56,955 bases of DNA. Source: Candidatus Kuenenia stuttgartensis (lineage in GTDB: Bacteria; Gemmatimonadota; Gemmatimonadetes; Gemmatimonadales; Gemmatimonadaceae). The position numbers were made by a program, and so were the translations under genes. This document shows, one piece after another, positions 8,018 through 16,413 of the stretch; within the stretch, counting starts at the first letter, position 1; every line of letters starts with the position of its first letter. Under the pieces are notes generated by a model. It worked only from the letters and a program-made list of their open reading frames with translations, ran no database searches and was not told where the DNA came from. The DNA lies in the NCBI GenBank assembly GCA_943330235.2, contig CALQGY020000011.1, positions 1 through 56,955 on the forward strand, written 5' to 3'.

Positions 8018-9051
8018 ACGCGTTGCGTGCAGGACTCTGTGGCTCGCGCCGTCTTGGCGGGTTGATGCGGGCGGCGTTGTGCCGCCTTCTGCTGCTCGGC
8101 GTGACTCCGTTGGTGTTGGCTCCGTGGACGCTGGCGCGTGCGCAGGGAGCTCCGGTGCTCAGCGGCATCGTGACCGACCTCGCCGGGCGTCCGTTGGAGG
8201 ATGCGGAGGTCTCGCTCGTGCAACTCCAGCGCCGCGCGCGCACACGGAGCGACGGGTCGTTCCGGTTTGAGGTGCCCAAGGCGGGGAAGTACACGGTGAA
8301 CGCGCGACGTGTTGGCTTCGCGACGATCTCCAAGCGGGTGACCGTGTCTGATAGCGGCGCGACGGTGCGGCTCCAACTCGAGCGCATGTCGTTCTCGCTC
8401 CCCTCGGTAGTCACCACCGCCGAACGCGGCGGGCTGAGTGGCGTCATCGCCGACTCGGGGTTCCACGCGATGCCCGGCGTGGCCGTGCGTGTGCTCGGGA
8501 CCGCGCATCACGCCGAAACCGACTCGGCCGGCGGGTTCTTCACGCCGGTGAAGCCGGGGCAATACTTGGTAGAACTGACGCGCGCCGGCTATGCGCGGCA
8601 GTTGGTGAGCGTGACGGTACCCGAGGGGGAAGGGCGCAAGATCGCGGCGTGGATGATGCCGTCGCTGTCGTCGCCCAATCCCCGCATCGGCGCGAATCTG
8701 TTTGAGATGAACCAGCGTATGACGCGTGCGAATCCCTCGTGGTCCAAGTTTTTTACGCGCGAAGATATGGAAAAGGCGGGCCTCACCGAGCTGCAGCAGG
8801 TGGCGAGTTTCGCCGACGGCGCGCTGATGAATCCGGCCTGCACCGCGCTGTTGGATGGTGGGCCGACCATCGCGCAGATCTGGGAGATCCCCGTCGAGGA
8901 GATTGAGTTCGTGGAGGCGTACACCACGAAGCCGCCCACGCCCAAAGTGACGAGCCTGACGCCGGGTGAGCGTCTGGACCGTGCGACCACCACCGGCATG
9001 ACGCCGGGGTCGGGGTGCCGGACGTCGCTGATTGTGTGGTTGCGGCACTGA
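8014..9051 (+). CDS. Exported protein: two CarboxypepD_reg-like domains plus isolated TonB-plug-like domain
   Basis: A 345-residue protein with an N-terminal membrane/signal segment ending near ARAQG. Residues about 47-125 form a first regulatory-like domain (SGIVTDLAGRPLEDAEV, SDGSFRF). Residues about 140-215 form a second (LSGVIADSGFHAMPGVAV, DSAGGFFTPV). The remainder (about 235-320) resembles a TonB-receptor plug: FFTREDMEKAG, then TALLDGGP, then IPVEEIEFVEAY, the order seen in plug domains. No beta-barrel follows; the protein simply ends. It is translationally coupled to the upstream lipoprotein. I infer a periplasmic or outer-membrane accessory that mimics or regulates a receptor plug. 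The plug assignment is from pattern only. Confidence 0.72.
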   Translation: MNALRAGLCGSRRLGGLMRAALCRLLLLGVTPLVLAPWTLARAQGAPVLSGIVTDLAGRPLEDAEVSLVQLQRRARTRSDGSFRFEVPKAGKYTVNARRVGFATISKRVTVSDSGATVRLQLERMSFSLPSVVTTAERGGLSGVIADSGFHAMPGVAVRVLGTAHHAETDSAGGFFTPVKPGQYLVELTRAGYARQLVSVTVPEGEGRKIAAWMMPSLSSPNPRIGANLFEMNQRMTRANPSWSKFFTREDMEKAGLTELQQVASFADGALMNPACTALLDGGPTIAQIWEIPVEEIEFVEAYTTKPPTPKVTSLTPGERLDRATTTGMTPGSGCRTSLIVWLRH

Positions 9052-9092
9052 CGTCGAGGGCCCGACATCCGTGCCGCCACCGAGGGGCGCGG

Positions 9093-11900
9093 TTACCGGC
9101 TGCTGAGCTGGATCGCGTTGAACAGGAATTTGAACGTGCCGTGCGGCTGCGCACGCTGCAGGATCTCGGGGCCGAACAGGAGTACGCGTCCTTTCCCGAT
9201 CTTGGCTTCGACGGCGGCCGCCGCATTGTAGAGATACGGCTGGCCCCACGCCCATCCGCTGTGCAGAGGCGCTTTGCTGCCGTACCACGCGAGACGCGTG
9301 ACGCCGGCCGCGGCGGCTTGTGGACCCAGCGCGAACGCGGGACTGTCGTCGAAGAACATGTCCACATGTTCGGTGATCCCCTGCGCGTAGGGATTGGTGG
9401 CATCGACGGCCGTCGAGAGCAGGGAGCCCGGCACATAGAACTTCGTGCGCGGCAGCGGCGCGCCGTTTTCGACGAGTGCGTTGTCCACGGGCAGTTTGAA
9501 GGCGGCGGCGAGATTGGTGGCTGAACTGCCGATGGCGACAATGGTGCCGCCGTTCTCGACGAACTCGCGCAGCTTGGGGATGGTCGCTGCAACGGTGACG
9601 CGGCCCACCTGATTCGCGAACTCCGCCGGCAGGTTGGGCACCGGTTCGGCCGCCGCGCTGCCACCGCGTCCGCTCCGCTCTCCGGGAATGGCGCCGGTGG
9701 GGAAGACGAGCACATCGTAGCTCGCGTTCAGTGCGCCGGCGTCCAACGCGGGCGCGTAGACGCGCGTGAAGGGAAACTCAAACTGCTCCAGGATCCATCG
9801 CGTCCAGCCGGAGGTGATGGAGCCGCCGTACGTGTCCCACAGCCCAACGCGCGCCGCGCTCAGCTTGCGCGAGGCGACGGGCGCTCGGCCTTTCATCCCC
9901 TCGAAGCTGACGCCGAGCGACGTTGCTAACGTCGCGATGCGCGCGCGTGTCGTGCTGCGTGCCCGCACGTACAGCGCGCCGGCCGGATAGATGTGTCCAC
10001 CGGTCGTGATCGGCGCGGTGAGTCGATAGACCTCGTCACCGCTCGCGATGAGACGGTTGCCGGCGACGAAGGCGTCATTGAGCGCGTTGGTGGTGATGAA
10101 GCCGGACGCTCCATCGGCCGCGGTGATCGTGCCGGCCGGCGCCTTGAGATTCCATTCGCGCACGGTATCGAGCGGTGCCGAGAAGGCCTCGAGGATGCGA
10201 TCGAACTGCACGCCCATCTGGAACGCGAGCGTCCAGCCCGCGTTGTCGTACGGCGGCGTGGGGGGCGAGCCGGGATACGGGAAGACATCCGGGTGGCGTT
10301 GCGGCTCGAACATGTCGAGCACGTGCGGGCGGAACGCTTGCGCCGCGGGAACGACGAGGGAGCCGGCGGGATACGTGGTGTTCCGGACCGTGAACGCCGC
10401 GGGGGCGCGGAGCACCGTGATCCCCGTCTCGAGCAGCGCGTTGATGAATTTGACGGCGGTGGGGAAATCGCGCTGGTTGGACGGAACAATGAACGCGCGC
10501 GGGTCACGCAATCCGGGCGCGCGAATGGCGGCGTAGATATCGGCGTCTGAACGCGTCGGCGCACTGGTCGCGCCCGCGGTGACGGCGCCGCCGGAGGTGA
10601 AGATGGGCTGGCCGGTGACTTCGGCAATGCGACGCGGATTCGCCGTCCAGCTATCCCGATTGCCGGCGTCGATGGACGAGCGGCCCATGACGTAGAAGTT
10701 GTAGAGCGTGTTCTCGCGCAGGCGGGACGCATAATCGAGCATGGCGCGATTGAGCGACACGGAGTAGTCGATGGACTGACGGAAATGCCACTCGCCCGGT
10801 GCGATGGGGAGCGCGAGGTCGCCGCCCGGCACCTGCCGACTCGCGACGAACGGAATGCGCATGGGCGTGGGGCTGCCGATCATCTCGGTCAGCATCGCGA
10901 TGGTGTTGTGAAACGTGGCGGTGTTGCGCAGGCCGCCGTTCCACCAGCCATCATACGGGCCACCGGAGCGCATGGTGGCGCCGGGCTTGTTCTCCACCAC
11001 GAGACGCGTGTGCATGGCCGCGCCCATGGACTGGAGCCCGAGGATGAGCGCCGGATGCAAGTTGAAGTTGTACGGGTCACGCAGTGGCGGTGAATACACG
11101 ACCGTGCCCGCGGGTCCGCTCTGGTGGTGATTGTAGAGCAGCTGCGGATACCACTCGCGGAACATGACGCGATTCATGTTCTCCGTTTCCACCTGCGTGG
11201 ACGCGAAGAAGTCGCGGTTGTTGTCGTGGCCGATGTACTTCTGATAGAGCGACGGGAGCCCGGCGAGCGTGCGCTCTGTCGGCACGCTGTTCCGCATGTA
11301 CCAGTTGGCCACGAGCTCGTTGCCATCGGGGTTGGCATGGACGAACAGAATCACGCAGTCATTGAGAATGCGCAGCGTTTCGTCGTCGGTGCCGGAGACC
11401 ATCTGGTAGACGGTTTCGCCAAGCTGCTGTGCGCCAAGCGTTTCGGTGGCGTGCAGGCCGCCATCAATCCAGACCACCGTGCGCCCTTCTTTGGCGAGCG
11501 CGCGGGCCTGCGCGTCGGAGAGGCCATCCGCATGCGCGAGGCGGGACGAGATCTCCTTCAGTCGGTCGATCCGCCGGTAGTTCTCCGGCGACGTCACGAT
11601 GGCCATGAGATGGGGCCGCCCCTCGGCCGTCTTGCCGATCTCCACCACGTGAATGCGATCGGACTCCTTTTCGAGCGTCCGCCAGTAGGCCGAGAGCTGC
11701 GTGTAGCTGGCGAGGAAGTAGTCGTCGCCGAAGTTCGCGCCCAGGGCTTGGATGGGGGTGGTGATCCGTGCCTGCGCGCGCGCAGCCTGTGGAACGCCCG
11801 CCAGCAGGGCGAGCAGTGCGACCGCGCCGCGAATGCGTGCGTGACGGACGGGACGCGTCAGGTTGGACGCAGGACGTGCACGGAATCGGCGGACGAACAT
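9093..11900 (-). CDS. Secreted M14 family zinc carboxypeptidase-like protein (935 aa)
   Basis: A secreted metallopeptidase. The signal peptide ends near AARAQA (about residue 43), followed by an M14 domain with zinc ligands His150 and Glu153 (GLHATE), the NPDG substrate motif, and a third His in NHHQSG (about 257). A catalytic-type Glu lies in LTEMIGSP. About 500 further residues form extra domains; a late part resembles a glutamine-amidotransferase-like fold seen in large Gemmatimonadota/Bacteroidota M14 proteins. The start at 11900 is supported by GAGGT upstream; the frame is open for 91 more codons without homology. It is divergent from the M28 peptidase gene (223-base shared promoter region). 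Confidence 0.88.
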   Translation of the reverse strand: MFVRRFRARPASNLTRPVRHARIRGAVALLALLAGVPQAARAQARITTPIQALGANFGDDYFLASYTQLSAYWRTLEKESDRIHVVEIGKTAEGRPHLMAIVTSPENYRRIDRLKEISSRLAHADGLSDAQARALAKEGRTVVWIDGGLHATETLGAQQLGETVYQMVSGTDDETLRILNDCVILFVHANPDGNELVANWYMRNSVPTERTLAGLPSLYQKYIGHDNNRDFFASTQVETENMNRVMFREWYPQLLYNHHQSGPAGTVVYSPPLRDPYNFNLHPALILGLQSMGAAMHTRLVVENKPGATMRSGGPYDGWWNGGLRNTATFHNTIAMLTEMIGSPTPMRIPFVASRQVPGGDLALPIAPGEWHFRQSIDYSVSLNRAMLDYASRLRENTLYNFYVMGRSSIDAGNRDSWTANPRRIAEVTGQPIFTSGGAVTAGATSAPTRSDADIYAAIRAPGLRDPRAFIVPSNQRDFPTAVKFINALLETGITVLRAPAAFTVRNTTYPAGSLVVPAAQAFRPHVLDMFEPQRHPDVFPYPGSPPTPPYDNAGWTLAFQMGVQFDRILEAFSAPLDTVREWNLKAPAGTITAADGASGFITTNALNDAFVAGNRLIASGDEVYRLTAPITTGGHIYPAGALYVRARSTTRARIATLATSLGVSFEGMKGRAPVASRKLSAARVGLWDTYGGSITSGWTRWILEQFEFPFTRVYAPALDAGALNASYDVLVFPTGAIPGERSGRGGSAAAEPVPNLPAEFANQVGRVTVAATIPKLREFVENGGTIVAIGSSATNLAAAFKLPVDNALVENGAPLPRTKFYVPGSLLSTAVDATNPYAQGITEHVDMFFDDSPAFALGPQAAAAGVTRLAWYGSKAPLHSGWAWGQPYLYNAAAAVEAKIGKGRVLLFGPEILQRAQPHGTFKFLFNAIQLSSR

Positions 11901-12123
11901 CGGTGGAACCTCGTAAGACGGGAGGGCGGGCGTCGGACCCGTCAAGTCTGCGGCGACGCATCGGGAAAGGCGAGGGGGCCGCGACCAGATGGCGCGAGGG
12001 CCGCTTGGTACGTACGATTCGCAGCATCCGCTCGCTGCATCCGCTGCCGGTCCGTGAGACAGGGTTGCTCTCGCGCTGTGCCGGCGTTTCGTAGGCCCCG
12101 CCGACTTGTCAGGTAATTCTGTG
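11901..12123. promoter_or_regulatory. Divergent intergenic region between M14 and M28 peptidase genes
   Basis: These 223 bases separate two divergently transcribed secreted peptidase genes and must hold both promoters and leaders. Apart from the GAGGT ribosome binding site of the minus-strand gene (about 11909-11913 on the plus strand), I see no clear -35/-10 pair or palindrome. Shared regulation of the two peptidases is inferred from the layout only. Confidence 0.4.
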
Positions 12124-13674
12124 ATGCGACCGAAGTCCGTCGTCCGCGCCGCGTTCGTCGCGGCCTCCCTCACGCCGTTCGCGCTGCAGGCTCAGGCCAA
12201 AGCGACGGCGTCGGCCGCCGGCCAAGGCGTGCCAGCCGCCATGTCGACCATCCGCGAAGCGGATCTGAAGCGCGACCTCTACACGATGGCCAGCGACGGC
12301 ATGCGTGGCCGCGAAGCGGGTACGGTGGATGAGATGCGTGCCTCCGTCTGGGTGGCGGAGCAGCTGCGGGCCATGGGGGTGAAGCCGGCGGGGCAGGACG
12401 GCAGCTATTTCCAGTGGTGGAATATGCTGGTGACCCGTGTCTCCACCATGTCGAGCAGTGCCTCCGTTGGCGGCAAGACGCTGACGCTCTGGAAGGACAT
12501 CGTGCCACTCGGCGCGGCGAACGCGGACGCGATGGGACCGACCGTGTGGGTGGGCGATGGGAGCGATACCACCATTGATGTGCGGGGCAAGATTGCCGTG
12601 GCGATGATGGTCGCGCCGCAGGCATCGGCGGTACGCACCACCACCAATTCGTACGAGGTGCGATATGCACAGGCGGCCATCACGGCCACCACGAATCGGC
12701 TGCAGCGCCGCGGGGCGTCGGCCATCATCATCGTGGCCGATTCCATCGCGGATAGCGCGGTCGAGCCCATGGGAATCTTGCGGATGCGTGGCACGCAGGA
12801 CGTGGTGGGCGGTGCGCCGCGATTTGCGGCGACCGCGCAACCCGCGCCGGCGACAGCGCCGCGCCCTGCGCCCACGGCCACGTTTTTAGTGCATCGCGCC
12901 ATGGGTACGTCGCTGCGCACCGCGTCGGTGCCGGCGGAGTTGCATGTGCGCATGGAGCGCTTTGAGACGCCGTCGTGCAACATCGTGGGGATCATCCGCG
13001 GCACGGACGTCAAGCTGCGCGACGAGTATGTGCTGTACAGCTCACACCAGGACCACGACGGTGTGCGCTATGTCATTGGCGCGGACTCGGTGTGGGCCGG
13101 TGCCGACGACAACGGCTCGGTGAGTGTGGCGGTGCTGGCGACCGCGCGCGCGTTCGTGAAGCAGCCGGCCAAGCGCTCCATCCTCATTGTGTTCCACGGC
13201 GCTGAAGAGCGCGGTCTGTTGGGGTCGCGATATCACGCCGCGCATCCGGTGGTACCGCTCGCGAGCATCGTGGCGGTCCTGAACGGCGATATGATCGGCC
13301 GCAATAACCCAGACTCGGCCAGCCTGCTGGGCATTCAGCCGCCACACCGCAACTCCAGCGAGTTGGTGGACATGGCGCTCAAGGCCAACAACCTGACCGG
13401 CAAGTTCAAGCTCGACTCCATCTGGGATCGTCCCACGCATCCGGAAGGCTGGTACTTCCGCAGCGATCATGTGCCGTACGCGCGCATGAACGTGCCGTCG
13501 GTGGAGTACTCCACCAACCTGCACGATGACTATCACACGCCGCGTGACACCCCGAAGAACATCGACTATGCCAAGCTCACGCGCATGACGCAGTGGATGT
13601 ATCTCACCGGTTGGTTCGTCGCGAACAACCCGAAGCGTCCGGCGATTGATCCGGGCTTTAAGTTGGAGCGATAG
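12124..13674 (+). CDS. Secreted M28 family aminopeptidase-like metallopeptidase with PA-type insert
   Basis: A 516-residue exported peptidase. The signal peptide ends near LQAQA (about residue 25). Residues about 100-285 form a protease-associated-like insert, and the M28 catalytic core follows with two-zinc ligands in order: His308 (SSHQDHDG), Asp328 (GADDNGS), Glu-Glu 361-362 (GAEERG), Asp389 (NGDMIGR) and His471 (DDYHTPRD). All ligands are kept, so aminopeptidase activity is expected, releasing N-terminal amino acids outside the cytoplasm. The ATG at 12124 is preferred over upstream GTG/TTG codons. It lies in a trio of peptidase genes and is followed by a large hairpin (13727-13836). Confidence 0.92.
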   Translation: MRPKSVVRAAFVAASLTPFALQAQAKATASAAGQGVPAAMSTIREADLKRDLYTMASDGMRGREAGTVDEMRASVWVAEQLRAMGVKPAGQDGSYFQWWNMLVTRVSTMSSSASVGGKTLTLWKDIVPLGAANADAMGPTVWVGDGSDTTIDVRGKIAVAMMVAPQASAVRTTTNSYEVRYAQAAITATTNRLQRRGASAIIIVADSIADSAVEPMGILRMRGTQDVVGGAPRFAATAQPAPATAPRPAPTATFLVHRAMGTSLRTASVPAELHVRMERFETPSCNIVGIIRGTDVKLRDEYVLYSSHQDHDGVRYVIGADSVWAGADDNGSVSVAVLATARAFVKQPAKRSILIVFHGAEERGLLGSRYHAAHPVVPLASIVAVLNGDMIGRNNPDSASLLGIQPPHRNSSELVDMALKANNLTGKFKLDSIWDRPTHPEGWYFRSDHVPYARMNVPSVEYSTNLHDDYHTPRDTPKNIDYAKLTRMTQWMYLTGWFVANNPKRPAIDPGFKLER

Positions 13675-13726
13675 GGCGGAGCGAACGGTGCTGGGGGACT
13701 AGCATGGTCTCGCGCGCTGTCAAACG

Positions 13727-13836
13727 GCCTTGCGCGGAATCAGGCTGAAAAAAACGGAAACTACGGGATACTTCTTTGATCATATAAGAATAAATCCCGT
13801 GGTTTCCGTTTTTTTCAGCGCGTTTCCGCGCAAGGC
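13727..13836. repeat. Long near-perfect inverted repeat (43-nt arms, 24-nt AT-rich loop)
   Basis: The left arm is 13 bases (13727-13739), a 4-base mismatch and 26 bases (13744-13769). The right arm mirrors it exactly: 26 bases (13794-13819), 4 bases, 13 bases (13824-13836). Within the 26-bp part only one position is a G-T wobble. The loop (13770-13793) can pair further (TTCTT with AAGAA) around a TGATCA palindrome. The equal mismatch spacing on both sides shows the arms derive from one duplication. It could be a mobile palindromic element or a decayed miniature transposon that also works as a terminator. Confidence 0.85.
13748..13815. terminator. Bidirectional rho-independent terminator core
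   Basis: The inner part of the inverted repeat has a 15-bp stem (13755-13769 with 13794-13808, one wobble) flanked by seven A residues on the left (13748-13754) and seven T residues on the right (13809-13815). This is the layout of a terminator that works in either direction. The loop is long (24 bases) but can fold. It would end transcripts of the M28 gene. Confidence 0.7.
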
Positions 13837-13973
13837 AGTCCCTCCCCCCGCTCGCCAACCTCGCGACTTGGCGTTCCCGCACCGGCGATGCGTTGCCGTT
13901 CCGCCGCCGCCGCCGCAAGTTTTGACTGTTGCTCACTCACCGCACGGCCCGACTCGCACTCACAGGACGTCGC

Positions 13974-16298
13974 ATGATTCCGTCTTCTTCTCGTCGCACG
14001 CTCGCCGCGCTGGCGTTGACCGTGGCGCTGCCGTTGGTGACGGCCGCTCCGGTCCACGCGCAGAAAGCCGCCAAGGGCGCCGCGTCGAACATTCCGTCGC
14101 CCGCCAGCATCCTGGGCTGGGAGCCCGGTACCGACCGCAAGCTGCCCTCGTGGAAGCAGGTCACCGACTATTTCACCGCGCTCGACAAAGCCAGTCCGCG
14201 CGTCACGCTGCGGACGCTTGGTCAGACGACACTGGGACGCCCGTTCCTGGCGGCGTTCATTAGCGATTCGGCGACGCTCGCCAATCTGCCCAAGTTTCAG
14301 AAAATTCAGCGCCAGCTCATGGACCCGCGCCAGCGCGGGCAGGCCACGGTGGCGTCGCTTGTCGCCCAGGGGAAGAACGTCATCCTCATCACGTCGAGCA
14401 TTCACTCTACGGAAGTGGGCGGATTCCTCACGCCCTTCGTGCTGGCCGATCGATTGGCGCGCGCCGAGACGCCTGAGGCGCGTGAGATTCTCGCCAACAC
14501 GATCATCATGCTCGTGCCCAGCCAGAACCCGGACGGCGTCGACATTGTCGGCGACTGGTACCGCAGCAGCATCGGCACCCCGTTTGAGGGGAGCACGCCG
14601 CCGGTGATCTATCATCACTACACCGGTCACGACAATAACCGCGACTGGTACGCGTTCACGCAGAAGGAAACCCGCTATACGGTGGATTCGCTGTACACGC
14701 CGTGGGATCCGCAGATCGTGAACGACATCCACCAGCAGGGGAGCAACGCGGGGCGCATCTTTATTCCGCCCTATATGGATCCGGTGGAGCCGAACATCGA
14801 TCCCATCCTCACCGCCAGCACGAACGCGTTGGGTATGGCGATGTCGTGGCGTGTCATTGCCGATGGGCTCACGGGTGTCGCTACGAACGCGGCGTACGAC
14901 GAATGGTCGCCGGCGCGACAGTATTCGCTGGTGCACCGCGGAGCGCGCCTGCTCACCGAAACGGCCAGTGCGCGTCTTGCCTCGCCCATGAACATTCCGT
15001 TCTCGGCGTTGGGAACGGGACGCGGCTACGATGCGCGTGAAGCGACGTGGAACTTCCCGTCGGTGTGGCCGGGCGGTACGTGGGGCATTGGCGACATCGT
15101 GAAGTACCAGACGAGCGCGTCGTGGGCGCTGCTCATTGAAGCCGCACGCAATCGCGCCGGCTGGCTGGAGAGCTATGCGGCATTGGGCGATCGCGCCCTG
15201 TCCACCGAGCATCCGTGGACCACGACCGTCGTCCCGACCGCGTACGTGATTCCGAAGGCGCAGCGCGACTCAACGGCCTTGCAGCGCCTGCTGTGGACCT
15301 TGCAGCACGGGCAGGTGGATGTGTTTACCGGCACCGACGGCAACTACGTGGTGCCGATGAACCAGCCGTTTGGTAGCTATGCGAAGACGCTGCTGGAGCG
15401 CCAGAAGTATCCCAACCTGTCCGAATATCCCGGTGGCCCGCCGAAGCGCCCGTACGACGTCACGGCACACACGCTGCCGCTGCTGTTCGGTGTCGACGTG
15501 CAGGCGGTGACGAGCACGAATCTCAGCATGGGCGCACTGGTGAAGCCGGTGGCCGAGCCGACGTATCGTGTGGCCGGGTTGAGCGGCACGAGCCGCAAGC
15601 GCATCGGTATCTACGCGAGCTACAACGCGTCGATGGATGAAGGGTGGACGCGGTGGGTGTTTGACGCGAACAAGATTCCCTTCACCACGATGCACGACAA
15701 GGATATGCGTGCCGGTGGACTGCGCGCGAAGTTTGACGCCATCATCCTGCCCGATCAGAGCGCGGCGCAGTTGCGTCGCGGGCTGAGCGCGCCGTATCCC
15801 GATTCGCTGCGTGGCGGCATCGGCGAGGCCGGCATTGCGGCACTCAAGGAGTTTGTCACGGCGGGCGGCACACTGCTGGCCTTCAACGATGCCAGCGAGT
15901 TCGCCATCGAAGCGCTGGGACTCCCGGTGAAGAACGTGCTGGCCGGTGTGAAGAACACCGACTTCTACGCGCCGGGGTCGCTGCTGGGCGTGGAAGTGGA
16001 CAAGGCGCATCCGCTGGCCGCGATGTTCACGGCCCCGGTGCCGGCGGTGTGGTTTGAAGACAGCCCGACGTTTGAGATCACCGATCCGTCAAAGGCCACG
16101 GCGGTGGCGCGGTATCAGGCCGCTGGCGACCCGATGCTCTCCGGCTGGCTGTTGGGCGGCGCGAAGTTGAACGGCAAGGTCGCGATGGTGGATGCCACCA
16201 TGGGACAGGGGCACGCCGTGCTGTACGGCTTCCGACCGCAGTACCGCGCGCAGACCAATGCGACGTGGCCGCTGATCTGGGCGGCGATCCTGCGATAA
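13974..16298 (+). CDS. Secreted M14 family zinc carboxypeptidase-like protein (774 aa)
   Basis: A second, divergent M14 metallopeptidase. The signal peptide ends near VHAQ (residue 30). The catalytic domain has His144 and Glu147 (IHSTEVGG), a NPDG motif at about 185-188, a YTGHDNNRDW segment shared with the other M14 protein, a third zinc His in DIHQQG (about 253), and a Glu in LLTETASARL (about 325). A long C-terminal region follows, again with an amidotransferase-like end. The ATG at 13974 has AGGA six bases upstream; an in-frame TTG at 13929 is less likely. Together with 9093-11900 it forms a paralogous M14 pair flanking the M28 gene. A convergent terminator follows. Confidence 0.9.
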   Translation: MIPSSSRRTLAALALTVALPLVTAAPVHAQKAAKGAASNIPSPASILGWEPGTDRKLPSWKQVTDYFTALDKASPRVTLRTLGQTTLGRPFLAAFISDSATLANLPKFQKIQRQLMDPRQRGQATVASLVAQGKNVILITSSIHSTEVGGFLTPFVLADRLARAETPEAREILANTIIMLVPSQNPDGVDIVGDWYRSSIGTPFEGSTPPVIYHHYTGHDNNRDWYAFTQKETRYTVDSLYTPWDPQIVNDIHQQGSNAGRIFIPPYMDPVEPNIDPILTASTNALGMAMSWRVIADGLTGVATNAAYDEWSPARQYSLVHRGARLLTETASARLASPMNIPFSALGTGRGYDAREATWNFPSVWPGGTWGIGDIVKYQTSASWALLIEAARNRAGWLESYAALGDRALSTEHPWTTTVVPTAYVIPKAQRDSTALQRLLWTLQHGQVDVFTGTDGNYVVPMNQPFGSYAKTLLERQKYPNLSEYPGGPPKRPYDVTAHTLPLLFGVDVQAVTSTNLSMGALVKPVAEPTYRVAGLSGTSRKRIGIYASYNASMDEGWTRWVFDANKIPFTTMHDKDMRAGGLRAKFDAIILPDQSAAQLRRGLSAPYPDSLRGGIGEAGIAALKEFVTAGGTLLAFNDASEFAIEALGLPVKNVLAGVKNTDFYAPGSLLGVEVDKAHPLAAMFTAPVPAVWFEDSPTFEITDPSKATAVARYQAAGDPMLSGWLLGGAKLNGKVAMVDATMGQGHAVLYGFRPQYRAQTNATWPLIWAAILR

Positions 16299-16342
16299 CC
16301 GCGGTTGCCCTCGCCTGAGGGCACCCGCTGGGTGAAAAACAG

Positions 16343-16374
16343 AAGGGAGACCGCGCGGTTCGGCGGTCTCCCTT
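16343..16374. terminator. Terminator hairpin between convergent genes
   Basis: A perfect 12-bp stem, AAGGGAGACCGC (16343-16354) with GCGGTCTCCCTT (16363-16374), closes an 8-base loop. It sits in the 115-base gap between the convergent M14 and CRTAC1 genes and could serve both. There is no long T-run on either side. Confidence 0.7.
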
Positions 16375-16413
16375 GGTGTATCGGACAGAGCGGCTGACGC
16401 TGGGCGCGTCGTG

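Larger units (their letters stand above)
13675..13973. other. Intergenic region containing a 110-bp inverted repeat
   Basis: This 299-base gap between two same-strand peptidase genes contains no gene. Its main content is the inverted repeat at 13727-13836, whose centre is unusually AT-rich for this genome. An AGGA ribosome binding site (13964-13967) serves the next gene. No clear promoter is visible in the 130 bases after the repeat, although the downstream gene presumably needs one, as the repeat should stop readthrough. Confidence 0.6.

Noticed and set aside
7579-9288. Minus-strand frame across the two regulatory-domain genes
   Set aside because: Overlaps three genes and has shadow composition; no signal or domain.
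13727-13836. Inverted repeat considered as the end of an insertion sequence
   Set aside because: No transposase or target duplication is visible nearby; both neighbours are intact peptidase genes. Kept only as a repeat/terminator.
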